64,000 nt of DNA from Paraburkholderia polaris (GTDB lineage: Bacteria > Pseudomonadota > Gammaproteobacteria > Burkholderiales > Burkholderiaceae): positions 186,001 through 250,000 of the forward strand of contig NZ_JABBGJ010000006.1 in the NCBI RefSeq assembly GCF_012927345.1. The letters run 5' to 3'. Both the position numbers and the translations under genes were made by a program. Numbering within the stretch: position 1 is the stretch's first letter; every line of letters begins with the position of its first letter. Below are positions 8,247 through 16,617 of the stretch, piece after piece. The notes beneath the pieces were generated by a model. The model was not told the origin of the DNA. It did not search any database and worked only from the letters and a program-made list of their open reading frames with translations.

Positions 8247-9116
8247 ATGAAACCGTCCACGACGACTCCGCTTTCCGCCGAACTCGAGGCGCAGTACAAC
8301 ATGCGTCTGCTGCGCCCCGATTTCGAGGCGAACCTGCTGCAGGAATGGCTGTCGCGTTCGGCTGCATTCAGAAGCTCGCCGGGTGCCCAACTGGATGTCG
8401 CGTACGGTCCGGGGCCGCGGGATCGTCTGGACTACTTTCCCGCAGCGTCTGCCGATGCGCCGCTGCTGATTTTCTTTCACGGCGGCTTCTGGCAGCGCGG
8501 CGACAAGTCGGTGTACAGCTTCGTGGCCGAGCCGTTCGTGGCCGCAGGCATATCGGTCGTGCTGGTGAACTACACGTTGTGCCCGGCCGTGTCCGTCGAC
8601 GAGATCGTCGCGCAGTCGCAAAGGGCGCTGGCATGGCTGTGGCACCACGCCGGCGAACTCGGGTGCTCGCGCGAGCGCTGGTTTGTCAGCGGCCATTCGG
8701 CGGGCGGCCACCTCGCCTCGCGGATGATGGCCACGCACTGGGATACGCTCGGCGACGATTTGCCGAAGCCGATGCTCAGCGGCGCGATCCTGATCTCGGC
8801 ACTGTTCGACCTGGAGCCGCTGTGCGAAACCTCGATCAACGAAGGTTTGCAACTCGACCGTGAACAGGCGCGTGCCGTAAGTGCGTTACGGCATCCGCCC
8901 GCGACCGACGCACCGCAATTGATCGCCGTGGGCGGCGCCGAGACACCGGCATTTCATCGGCAGGCTCGCGCCTACGAAACGGCATTCGGCAAAGCCCAGC
9001 GTTTCATGCCGCATTACCGTATCGACGACTGCGACCATTTCGACGTAGTGCAGGCCTTTGCGGACGTGACCCATCCGTTCTTCGCACTCTGCCGCGATTT
9101 CGTCCTCGCGCGCTAA
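8247..9116 (+). CDS. Alpha/beta hydrolase (kynurenine formamidase-like esterase)
   Basis: A 289-aa alpha/beta-hydrolase of the esterase/arylformamidase group. It shows the oxyanion-hole motif FFHGGFWQRGDKS, the nucleophile elbow SGHSAGGHLA and a late histidine in IDDCDHFDVV. No signal peptide is seen, so it acts in the cytoplasm. It starts seven bases after the TPP beta subunit and is likely cotranscribed with it. In a catabolic context it would hydrolyse an ester, amide or enol-lactone intermediate. Similar proteins are often annotated as formamidases, but no other tryptophan/kynurenine gene is present here. Confidence 0.75.
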   Translation: MKPSTTTPLSAELEAQYNMRLLRPDFEANLLQEWLSRSAAFRSSPGAQLDVAYGPGPRDRLDYFPAASADAPLLIFFHGGFWQRGDKSVYSFVAEPFVAAGISVVLVNYTLCPAVSVDEIVAQSQRALAWLWHHAGELGCSRERWFVSGHSAGGHLASRMMATHWDTLGDDLPKPMLSGAILISALFDLEPLCETSINEGLQLDREQARAVSALRHPPATDAPQLIAVGGAETPAFHRQARAYETAFGKAQRFMPHYRIDDCDHFDVVQAFADVTHPFFALCRDFVLAR

Positions 9117-9196
9117 GCGCGGCGTGCTGGGCGCGGCGCGCGGACGCGGACGTCACGCAGCGCGCCTGCTCCCGCTTCAGCGTTCGCCAAGCCTTC

Positions 9197-10267
9197 TCAA
9201 TCCACCATGCCAAGCAGCGCGCGGATATCACGTCCCGGTTCGGCGTCCGATCCGTACGAGAAGTCGCCGCGCGCCTGCCGCTGCACCAGTTGATCCATCA
9301 GGAAGCGGTAGCGCGTTCCCGGTGCATCGAAACGCGAATGCAGATCGAGGCGCTCGTCCGGATCGAAATAGCGCTCGTTCTGCGGCCGGATCACCGAGTT
9401 GTCCTGCGGCTGGATCACGAACGCGATTCGCGGCATTACATAGCGCAACGGAATCGGCGCCGCTGTCGTATTGAAGGTAACGTCACAACGCGAGCGATGG
9501 CGGCCCACCGGAACGAACGGTTGCAGATTCGGCACGTCGTAGCCGGGCCTGAAACGCGGGTAGGAAATGCACACATTGCTGCGCAAATGCACGTGCAGCA
9601 CTGCACGGAAATCCTGGTACTTCGCACGTACACCGCCGACCCAGCGCATGATCGGCGCCACCGACTTCTGCGTCACGATGCGAGTGCGCGTGACCGTCTC
9701 CGAGGTCCATTCTGTTTCGACGATGTCGGATTCGGAGGTGCCGTCGCCGATCGTATTCGCGTGCAGAAAATCGGCATGCGTGAGATCGATCAGGTTTTCG
9801 ATCGAGAGTGCCGAGGTCGAATCGAAGCGCACCGTGCGTTGCGTATAACCGGGCAAGCTGCCGTCGAGCGGCAGAAACGGAATGTGCGGCAGCAATTGCT
9901 CGTCGGCGTTATCCGGATTGCCGTACCACGCCCAGATATAGCCATAGCGTTCCACCACCGGATAGAAACCCAAACCGCCGGTGAACGCGCTAGCCTGCGC
10001 ACGGCGCTGTTCCAGTTGTTCGGGACGAAACTCCGCGGCGAACGGCTTACCCGCATGGTCCCGCCACAGGAAATACGGCTGCGTGTGGACGATGCGGCGA
10101 ATTGGTTTCTGCGTCACGTCGCGGCTATGCGAGACCGGAAACCAGGCGTCGCGCAGATCGTAGTTGAGCGGAGTCCAGTCGCGGCGCGCGGATCTGGACG
10201 GCGCGCCGCCGGAGTTGGCGACGAGATTGGCCGTATCGGCGGCGAGTGTTTCGGTGACGGCATTCAT
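9197..10267 (-). CDS. Rieske-oxygenase-like catalytic subunit lacking the Rieske [2Fe-2S] site
   Basis: A 356-aa protein with the fold signature of VanA/phthalate-type oxygenase subunits: LRDAWFPVSHS near residue 38, GFYPVVERYGYIWAWYGNP at about 100-118 and the catalytic block ENLIDLTHADFLHANT. The mononuclear iron motif D161-x2-H164-x4-H169 is intact. The CxH...CxxH loop that should lie between FLWRDHAGK (66-74) and GFYPVVE (101) is absent: about 26 unrelated residues fill the gap and there is no cysteine in the first 170 residues. The next gene upstream on this strand (10301-11245) has the opposite defect. Start follows AAGGAG. The pair probably forms one hetero-oligomeric oxygenase; substrate unknown. 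Confidence 0.85.
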   Translation of the reverse strand: MNAVTETLAADTANLVANSGGAPSRSARRDWTPLNYDLRDAWFPVSHSRDVTQKPIRRIVHTQPYFLWRDHAGKPFAAEFRPEQLEQRRAQASAFTGGLGFYPVVERYGYIWAWYGNPDNADEQLLPHIPFLPLDGSLPGYTQRTVRFDSTSALSIENLIDLTHADFLHANTIGDGTSESDIVETEWTSETVTRTRIVTQKSVAPIMRWVGGVRAKYQDFRAVLHVHLRSNVCISYPRFRPGYDVPNLQPFVPVGRHRSRCDVTFNTTAAPIPLRYVMPRIAFVIQPQDNSVIRPQNERYFDPDERLDLHSRFDAPGTRYRFLMDQLVQRQARGDFSYGSDAEPGRDIRALLGMVD

Positions 10268-10300
10268 CGTGCGATGCTCCTTGTCGAAGTGGAAGACAAC

Positions 10301-11245
10301 TCAGGCGGCCTCGCTCATCGGCGCGCGCCGTGCGGCGCGTGCCGCGGCCAGATCGCGCGACGGCGCCACCAGCAACGCAGCCAGCGCGGCGCCGTCGATC
10401 ATTGGATGGATCCGGAACGGCGCGCGTGCGCGACGCCGGGCGAGATGCCAGCGCAGCGGCGCGCCGGCCACGCGTGTGTCGTGTCTGAAGCCGCGCCAGC
10501 ACAGGCTGGTGGTGCCACGCCGATTGGCACTAGAAGCGATGTACAACGTCACGAGCGGTGCCTCGTCCGCATCCAGCAACTCGACGCGTATCGTGCCGCC
10601 CTCGAGTGGCACCGCCGTGCGCACAATCAGCGGATGATCGACAACGAAGGCCGGCGGCAACATCCGCGTCTTCCATACCGCGCCGCGATCGACCACGAGA
10701 CACCCTGCTTCCAGGCGTGGATCGCCGAGGAAGAAATCGGTCATACGCACGCTGCCGAATTCGAGCAGGCACTCGGGACCGTCGAGCATCGCCGCGAGAT
10801 ATTCGTCGTGGGCGATATTGACCACCGCCGCGCCGCCGAACTCGCTGCCCTGCGGCTGATAGTCCGCACCCGGCAGCGGCGAGTCGGCGGGACTCCCCTC
10901 GCCTAGCCATACGTGCACGAAGCCTCCACTTTCAGCCACCCGATAGGCACGCGCACCGTAACGCGACGGCACGCGCTCGTCCTCACGCAGATTCGGAATC
11001 GTGGTGCACATCCCCGTCGTACCGTTGAAGGTCCAGCCGTGATAACCGCATTGGAGTCCCTTCGGCGTGACCGTCCCGAGCGCAAGCGGCACGCGCCGAT
11101 GCGGACACCGATCCTCCAGCGCGCATAGTTCGCCCGCCGCATTGCGAAACAACACCAGCGCCTCACCATTGCACACGACCGCGAGCGGCTTCTCGCCGTT
11201 CACCGATTCGCGAAGGGCCGCCGCCCACCAGTTGCCTGTCGTCAT
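10301..11245 (-). CDS. Rieske [2Fe-2S] protein of the oxygenase family lacking the mononuclear iron ligands
   Basis: A 314-aa protein starting MTTGNWWAAALRESV after GGAG. The Rieske ligands are complete: C47-P-H49 in RCPHRRVPLALG and C66-G-Y-H69 in CGYHGWTF. In the catalytic half, the position of the usual D-x2-H-x4-H motif reads MLDGPECLLEF, so D155 remains but the two histidines are E158 and F163. It can therefore carry an electron-transfer cluster but should not bind catalytic iron. The C terminus is Arg/Ala-rich. It lies 33 bases upstream of the Rieske-less partner at 9197-10267. The most economical reading is an electron-donating subunit for that partner. Alternatively it may be a decayed paralogue. 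Confidence 0.83.
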   Translation of the reverse strand: MTTGNWWAAALRESVNGEKPLAVVCNGEALVLFRNAAGELCALEDRCPHRRVPLALGTVTPKGLQCGYHGWTFNGTTGMCTTIPNLREDERVPSRYGARAYRVAESGGFVHVWLGEGSPADSPLPGADYQPQGSEFGGAAVVNIAHDEYLAAMLDGPECLLEFGSVRMTDFFLGDPRLEAGCLVVDRGAVWKTRMLPPAFVVDHPLIVRTAVPLEGGTIRVELLDADEAPLVTLYIASSANRRGTTSLCWRGFRHDTRVAGAPLRWHLARRRARAPFRIHPMIDGAALAALLVAPSRDLAAARAARRAPMSEAA

Positions 11246-11356
11246 ACGCGTGTCTCCGTCTTTTTTATCGAGTCTCGCCGGCGCGGTGCAACAGGGCATC
11301 GCACCGGCTCGCGTTGCAGACTTCCTTGCGCGTTGTGTTTTCCTCGCGCTACCGCT

Positions 11357-12382
11357 TCAGGCGGTGACCTGCTCGCTGACGTCGAGCTTCAGCAGCTTGA
11401 TGGCGTTACCACTGCGGATCTTCTCGCGATCCGTCTCCGATAGCCCGAGGCCTTCGGTCAGATCGCCGTGCTCGTACGCGCCGCCGAAGTTCGTGCCGTA
11501 CAGCAGGTTGTCCACACCCACTACCTCCACCACGCCGCGGCGCAAGCCTGTTGCGTGCGCATCCAGGTCGAAGTAGAAGTTCGGCAGATAGTCCATCACC
11601 GGACGCTTGTTGCGCGAATCCGGCGCCATCACGCGATTGAGATCGTTCAGGCGTCCAAGCTGGAAAATCGCCATACCGCCCGCGTGCGTGATGTAGGTCT
11701 TCAAGCCGGGGAACGTATCCAGTGCGCCGCCGTTGATCAGATTCCAGAAGAACAGCGTTTCGTCGAAGCAGTCGCCGACGATCGAGGTGGTCTCGAACTT
11801 GTCGTCGGTATGCTTTTCGCCCCAGTAGATCGACTGGTTGAAGCCGTGCACCATGATCGGCGCATCGAGCTTTTCGAGCTGCTCCCACACCGGGAACAGT
11901 TCTTCGCTATGCGCTTCCAGACCATTGAAATTGGCGCCCCCCACGCACACACCCTTGGCACCGAGTTGCGTCACCGCGCGTTCGATTTCGCGTGCGGCCT
12001 CGGCCGGATTGGCGAGGTTTGCATGCGCCCAGAACGCGAAATGTTCCGGGTCCTTTGCGCAGAAGGCCGAGAGTTCGTCGTTACAGATGCGCGCGTATTC
12101 GTCGCCGAATTCACCGGCCCAGTACATGAACGCATGTGACGGCGTGGACAGCACCAGCTTGTCGACGCCGCGCTCGGTCATCAGCTTGCGGCGCGCTTCG
12201 TGTGTCATGCGCGCGAGCAGATTCGCTTCGGCTTCGTCGTCGTCGCGCGCTTTCGACGGTTGCGTCGTGCCGAGCGAAAAATGACCCACGGTCAGGCCTT
12301 TGGTCTTCATGAACGGGCCCCAGAACGCGTGGCGCTTGAGCATCGCGGGGGTGAAAAGATGAGCGTGGACGTCGATCAGCAT
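11357..12382 (-). CDS. Amidohydrolase family protein (ACMSD-like decarboxylase/hydrolase)
   Basis: A 341-aa amidohydrolase-2 protein. Relatives include 2-amino-3-carboxymuconate semialdehyde decarboxylase, gamma-resorcylate and 5-carboxyvanillate decarboxylases, Zn or Mn enzymes that remove carboxylates from aromatic or muconate compounds. It begins MLIDVHAHLFT with the H6-x-H8 metal pair; later ligands are in MVHGFNQS and YITHAGGMA. The conserved late aspartate (usually GTDxP or GSDxP) is Asn in LLYGTNFGGAY, an unusual change. The start follows AGGAG; 28 upstream codons in the open frame are discounted. It is 111 bases upstream of the Rieske pair, same strand, so decarboxylation coupled to oxygenation is an attractive idea. 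Confidence 0.75.
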   Translation of the reverse strand: MLIDVHAHLFTPAMLKRHAFWGPFMKTKGLTVGHFSLGTTQPSKARDDDEAEANLLARMTHEARRKLMTERGVDKLVLSTPSHAFMYWAGEFGDEYARICNDELSAFCAKDPEHFAFWAHANLANPAEAAREIERAVTQLGAKGVCVGGANFNGLEAHSEELFPVWEQLEKLDAPIMVHGFNQSIYWGEKHTDDKFETTSIVGDCFDETLFFWNLINGGALDTFPGLKTYITHAGGMAIFQLGRLNDLNRVMAPDSRNKRPVMDYLPNFYFDLDAHATGLRRGVVEVVGVDNLLYGTNFGGAYEHGDLTEGLGLSETDREKIRSGNAIKLLKLDVSEQVTA

Positions 12383-12527
12383 GGGTCTTTCTCCTGGTAT
12401 GGCGGGGGATGGCTGTGTAGGACCGTGTAGGGCTATGTAGGGACGCCGTCGCCGCGCGAAGGTCATGCGGGCTGCGGCGTGATGTTCGAAATGCGTGCGC
12501 GGCGCTGCAATGCACAGCGCGCTCTGC

Positions 12528-13385
12528 TCAATTAGTTCGATCTGTTCGGTCTGTTCGATCTATTCGATCTGCTGCTTCCGGCATGCGGCCCATGAAACCC
12601 GCCGCGCGCTGATGAAACTGGCCGCTGCCTGATGCGCCCGCCACCGTCACGCCGGAATCGACGACCAGCGTGTGCGCGGTAACGTGGCGCGCATCGTCGC
12701 TTGCCAGGTAGACGAGCGCGGCGGCGATTTCCTCGGGCATCAGCGGCGTACCGAGCGGCGATGCCGTAGCCGCAGCGTCGAGCGCCGCTTCAAGGCTGCC
12801 ACGGCCCTGCACGATCATGTTGGTGACGGTCGTACCCGGCGCTACCGCGTTGACGCGCACGCCGTGAGTTGCGAGTTCCGAGGCCGCTGATCGCGTGAGC
12901 CCAATCACACCGTGTTTGGCCGTGGTGTACGCATGCGGCCCGAGCCCGCCGATTACGCCGGCAGTACTCGCCACCGACAGAATGCAGCCGCTCTTTTGCC
13001 GCACCATCGCGCGACCGGCGTGCTTGATGCCGTAAAACACGCTATCGAGCAGCACAGCAAGCGTGGCGTGCCAGGCGGCGGCGTCGGTCTCGAGGATCGA
13101 GCCGAACGCACCCACCAACCCCGCGTTGTTCACCATGCAATCAAGTCGCCCATACCGTTGCAACGCATGCTCGACCGCCTGGGCGACCTGTGCTTCAACG
13201 CTCACGTCGGTGCGCAGGAACGATGCATTCGCCAGTTCCCGCGCCAGAGAAGCACCGGCGTCGGCGTCGATATCGGCCAGCACGACCGTGGCGCCTTCCG
13301 CCGACATGCGCCGGGCCGTCGCGGCGCCTATGCCGCTGGCGGCACCGGTAATCAGCGCGACCTGGCCTTGTAGACGTTCAGTCAT
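12528..13385 (-). CDS. Short-chain dehydrogenase/reductase with repeat-derived C-terminal tail
   Basis: A 285-aa classical SDR, longer than the usual 250. NAD(P) motif TGAASGIGAA is near residue 14, the NNAG block is present, and the catalytic triad is visible as Ser in SVASTAGV and Tyr/Lys in YTTAK. The last 16 residues (ADRIDRTDRTDRTN) are low-complexity and come from a 9-bp DNA repeat at 12537-12573, so the native end is probably earlier. It overlaps no neighbour but lies 13 bases downstream of another SDR gene on the same strand. It would oxidise or reduce an alcohol/ketone intermediate; the substrate is not inferable. Confidence 0.82.
   Translation of the reverse strand: MTERLQGQVALITGAASGIGAATARRMSAEGATVVLADIDADAGASLARELANASFLRTDVSVEAQVAQAVEHALQRYGRLDCMVNNAGLVGAFGSILETDAAAWHATLAVLLDSVFYGIKHAGRAMVRQKSGCILSVASTAGVIGGLGPHAYTTAKHGVIGLTRSAASELATHGVRVNAVAPGTTVTNMIVQGRGSLEAALDAAATASPLGTPLMPEEIAAALVYLASDDARHVTAHTLVVDSGVTVAGASGSGQFHQRAAGFMGRMPEAADRIDRTDRTDRTN
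12537..12573. repeat. 9-bp tandem repeat at the 3' end of an SDR gene
   Basis: About four imperfect copies of a TCTGTTCGA-like unit encode an Asp-Arg-Thr/Ile repeat on the minus strand. The tract lies just before the stop codon, so slippage would change tail length or the stop position. Confidence 0.6.
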
Positions 13386-13398
13386 GGCGTGCCCGCGC

Positions 13399-14169
13399 TC
13401 AAGGGATCATCAGACCGCCGTCCACCGCCAGCGTCTGTCCGGTAATGAAGTTCGCGCCGTCGCTGACGAGAAAGAGCAGCACGGGTGCCATCGCCGTGTC
13501 GGGGTCGCCGAGGCGCCCGCCCAGCGGTATCTGCTGCGCCATGAAAGCGTCGTGCGCGGCGAGTTGTTCGGCATCCAGCCGGGCGCGGAATTTCTCGTAC
13601 ATCGGGGTCCACATGGCGGGCGCCAATGCATTGACCGTGATGCGATACTTGCCCCACTCTTTGGCCGCCGTGCGAGTCCAGCCAAGCACCGCCGCCTTGG
13701 CCGCCGAATAATGCGCGAGACCCGGCACGCCCATCACGCCCGCCGCCGACGCGAAATTGATAATGTGCCCGCCGTGTTCTTTCAGATGCGCGAAGGCGGC
13801 CTGATTGGTATTGAGCGTGCCACGCGCGTTGACGTCGAACATCAGGTCCCAATCTTCCTGGGTGATCGATTCAGCCGGCGATTTACGCTCAACGCCGGCG
13901 ATATTCACGAGCGCATCGAGCCCGCCGATGCGCTCCACCGCCGCCTTGAATGCGTCGTCGACCTGCGCGCGCTGGCTCACGTCGCAGCGGAAGTAATGCG
14001 CCACGCCCGGCCCCTTTGCGGATGCCTCCGCGGCAATGTTGCGACCTGCTTCGTCGTTCAGATCGAGTGCCGCCACTTTCGCGCCCGCAGCAACCAGGGC
14101 CTTTACGGCACTCGCGCCGATGCCGCTCGCTGAGCCCGTCACGATCACGCGTTTGTTCTGGATATCCAT
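13399..14169 (-). CDS. Short-chain dehydrogenase/reductase
   Basis: A 256-aa classical SDR. The coenzyme motif TGSASGIGAS, Asp in AALDLND (an NAD preference marker), VNIAG, catalytic Ser in NFASAAGV and Tyr/Lys in YSAAK are all present. The ATG follows GGAGACAGAT. It is followed 13 bases later by a second SDR (12528-13385) and preceded by the APH-type kinase gene, 65 bases upstream. The run of SDRs with kinase, acyl-CoA dehydrogenase and CoA-transferase suggests oxidation of several hydroxyl groups on one carbon skeleton. It could be a 3-oxoacyl-ACP reductase-like or a cyclic-alcohol dehydrogenase. Confidence 0.85.
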   Translation of the reverse strand: MDIQNKRVIVTGSASGIGASAVKALVAAGAKVAALDLNDEAGRNIAAEASAKGPGVAHYFRCDVSQRAQVDDAFKAAVERIGGLDALVNIAGVERKSPAESITQEDWDLMFDVNARGTLNTNQAAFAHLKEHGGHIINFASAAGVMGVPGLAHYSAAKAAVLGWTRTAAKEWGKYRITVNALAPAMWTPMYEKFRARLDAEQLAAHDAFMAQQIPLGGRLGDPDTAMAPVLLFLVSDGANFITGQTLAVDGGLMIP

Positions 14170-14234
14170 ATCTGTCTCCGTGTTTCTATTCTGTTCGTAT
14201 CGAATACGCTATGCGCCGCCGGGGGGGGCGTGCG

Positions 14235-15287
14235 TCACGCCAGTTGCACAATCAGATCTTTGGCCTGCCCGAGCAGGCGCACTGCCGACGCATGATGCTT
14301 GCTACCAAGTTCCGCCGATGACTTGCCCGCGCACGATCGCGCATAACTCCCCTCTAGCAGAATGCCGAGCTTGAAGCGCGCGAGCACGACATACCAATCG
14401 ATCGCGGATAAATCACGATCGCTACGCTCGCGGTAGTAGTCGACGAGCTCGGCGGCACTCGGAAAGCCGAGCCACGGCGTGACGCGTATCGTTCCCGCGC
14501 CCTGACCCTCGGCGTTCGGCCAAGTCGCCACCAGCCAGCCGAGATCGAGCAGGGGATCGCCGACAGTGGCCAGTTCCCAATCGATGATCGCCGCGAGTTC
14601 GGCCGTGTCGTTGCGGAACATCACGTTCGCCAGATGAAAATCTCCGTGCAGAATGCCGGTGCGCGACTGCGCCGGACGATTCGCCTCCAGCCATTCTGCG
14701 ACCTCGACGACGCCCGGCAATGAGGCCGGACCGGGCCAGCCCGCATGCACCTGATAATGCTCCAGCTGACCGCGCCAACGCGCGACCTGCCGTTCGAGGA
14801 AGCCCTGCGGTTTGCCGAAGTCGCCGAGACCGACGGCCAACGGATCGACTTCGCCGAGGCGCAGCAGCGCATCCACCATCGAGTAGCCCATACGTTGCTG
14901 CGCTTGCGGCTGCGCGTGCAAATCCGGCAACGCGGCCGCCGAAGCGTTGAAGCCTGCCACGGGTGCCATCAGATAGAACGGTGCGCCGAGCACGGCATCG
15001 TCGGTACAGGATCCGAACAACTCCGGATGCGGCACCGCGCTGCCTGCCAATGCGCCCAGCACGCGCGCCTCGCGAGCGATGGTCGCGCACACTTCCGGCC
15101 GTGCTTGCAAGGGTGGCCGGCGCAGAACAAATTCGCGCGCTCCGCGTCTGAAGCGCAACAGGATGTTTTGCGTGCCGCCCGTGAGCGGCTGCGCGTCGAG
15201 AATCGGTCCGCTTTCGAGTGACTGCGCATCCATCCATTGCGTGAGCCGTTCGAGGTCCACGGCAGTTTGCCAGGCGGAATTCGTCAT
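14235..15287 (-). CDS. APH-family kinase (acyl-CoA-dehydrogenase-associated phosphotransferase)
   Basis: A 350-aa aminoglycoside-phosphotransferase-fold protein. The catalytic loop HGDFHLANVMFRND and the metal-binding IDWELATVGDPLLDLGW are complete, so kinase activity is expected. The start MTNSAWQ follows AGGAG. It lies 20 bases downstream of an ACAD10/11-like acyl-CoA dehydrogenase. In Pseudomonas putida levulinate catabolism (LvaA) and in human ACAD10/11, such kinase/ACAD partners phosphorylate a 4-hydroxyacyl-CoA and then eliminate the phosphate. The same chemistry is a reasonable inference here. Antibiotic resistance is unlikely given this context. Confidence 0.82.
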   Translation of the reverse strand: MTNSAWQTAVDLERLTQWMDAQSLESGPILDAQPLTGGTQNILLRFRRGAREFVLRRPPLQARPEVCATIAREARVLGALAGSAVPHPELFGSCTDDAVLGAPFYLMAPVAGFNASAAALPDLHAQPQAQQRMGYSMVDALLRLGEVDPLAVGLGDFGKPQGFLERQVARWRGQLEHYQVHAGWPGPASLPGVVEVAEWLEANRPAQSRTGILHGDFHLANVMFRNDTAELAAIIDWELATVGDPLLDLGWLVATWPNAEGQGAGTIRVTPWLGFPSAAELVDYYRERSDRDLSAIDWYVVLARFKLGILLEGSYARSCAGKSSAELGSKHHASAVRLLGQAKDLIVQLA

Positions 15288-15307
15288 CACGTACTCCTGT
15301 GAGCGGG

Positions 15308-16582
15308 TTAGCCGAGCGCCGCGCGGAATTTGCGCTCGGCTGCCGCGGCCGCGGTCGGCCGGTGGTAAGCGGGGAACAGGTCCTCGCACGGCGCGTAATC
15401 ACGCAGCAACTGTTTGGCGACGGTGACCTTGTGCACCTCGGTCGGGCCGTCGGCGAGCCCCATCTGGAAGGCGCGCGAGATCATGCCGGCAAACGGCATC
15501 TCCGAAGACGCGCCGATCGAGCCATGCACATGCAGCGCGCGCGCCGCGATGTCGTGCAGCACCTTCGGCATCGCGGCCTTCACCGCGGCGATGTCTTTAC
15601 GCACCTTCTGGTAATCCTGATAGCGATCGATGCGCCACGCAGTGCGCATCACGAGCAAACGGAACTGCTCGAGTTCGAGCCACGAGTCCGCGATCTTTTC
15701 CTGCACCATCTGTTTGTCGGCGAGCACGCTGCCCTGCGTGTGGCGTGACAGCACGCGCTCGCACAAGGCGTCGAGCGCTTTCTGCGCGAGACCGATGGTG
15801 CGCATCGCGTGATGCACGCGGCCGCCGCCGAGCCGCACCTGGGCGACCACGAAGGCCTCGCCGGGCGCACCGAGCATGTGGTCGGCCGGCACCCGCACCT
15901 GATCGAAGGCGAGGTACGCGTGCGTCGCTTCAGGCTCGTCGGCCATGCCGACACTGCGCAGAATGCTCAAGCCAGGCGTCCCCGCCGGCACGATGAACAT
16001 CGACATGCCCTTGTAGGCGGAGACAGTTGGATCGGTGATCGCCATCACGATGAAGAAGTCCGCGAACCGCGCGTTCGACGCAAACCATTTCTGCCCGCTG
16101 ATCACCCAGTCGTCGCCGTCGCGCACCGCACGGGTCGTGAAAACCTTCGGATCGGCGCCGCCTTGCGGTTCGGTCATCGCGAAACAGGAGACGATATCGC
16201 CCGCCAGCAAGGGCGCGAGATAACGCGCCTTCTGCGCGTCAGTACCGTAATGCGCGAGAATTTCCGCATTGCCGGAATCGGGCGCCTGGCAGCCGAATAC
16301 GATCGGCGCAAACAGCGCGCGGCCCAGAATCTCGTTGATCAGCGCGAGCTTGACCTGCCCATAGCCCGGTCCGCCGAGTTCGGGCCCGAGGTGGCAAGCC
16401 CACAGCTTGCGATCCTTCACCTGCTGCTGCAACGGCTTCACGAGAATCTGAAACTTCGGGTCGTGGATATTCCACGGGCTGCCCAATACATGTTCGAGCG
16501 GTTCGACTTCGTCGCGCACGAACTGCTCGATCCAGTCGAGTTCGGCCTGAAAGTCAGGATCGGTTTCAAAGTCCCAGGACAT
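15308..16582 (-). CDS. Acyl-CoA dehydrogenase, ACAD10/11-like
   Basis: A 424-aa flavoprotein of the acyl-CoA dehydrogenase family, starting MSWDFETDPDF. FAD/substrate blocks are visible: CFAMTEPQGGADP, WVISGQKWFASNA and, near the C terminus, MGLADGPTEVHKVTVA. That last block, with GP(D/T)EVH, is typical of the ACAD10/11 and LvaC-like group rather than of mitochondrial-type fatty acyl dehydrogenases. The open frame runs about 138 codons further upstream into the next gene but without similarity. It pairs with the APH-type kinase immediately downstream and is preceded by an SDR 36 bases upstream. Likely role: dehydrogenation, or phosphate elimination, of a hydroxyacyl-CoA intermediate. Confidence 0.85.
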   Translation of the reverse strand: MSWDFETDPDFQAELDWIEQFVRDEVEPLEHVLGSPWNIHDPKFQILVKPLQQQVKDRKLWACHLGPELGGPGYGQVKLALINEILGRALFAPIVFGCQAPDSGNAEILAHYGTDAQKARYLAPLLAGDIVSCFAMTEPQGGADPKVFTTRAVRDGDDWVISGQKWFASNARFADFFIVMAITDPTVSAYKGMSMFIVPAGTPGLSILRSVGMADEPEATHAYLAFDQVRVPADHMLGAPGEAFVVAQVRLGGGRVHHAMRTIGLAQKALDALCERVLSRHTQGSVLADKQMVQEKIADSWLELEQFRLLVMRTAWRIDRYQDYQKVRKDIAAVKAAMPKVLHDIAARALHVHGSIGASSEMPFAGMISRAFQMGLADGPTEVHKVTVAKQLLRDYAPCEDLFPAYHRPTAAAAAERKFRAALG

Positions 16583-16617
16583 GCGATTCCTCTTCGAGGT
16601 AAGCGTGCGGATAAGAG

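Noticed and set aside
9290..10906. 538-aa plus-strand open frame
   Set aside because: Antisense to both Rieske-family genes, with low-complexity Arg/His composition and no family motif.
14235..15287. Aminoglycoside resistance gene
   Set aside because: The fold is shared, but the neighbour is an ACAD10/11-like dehydrogenase and the context is catabolic.
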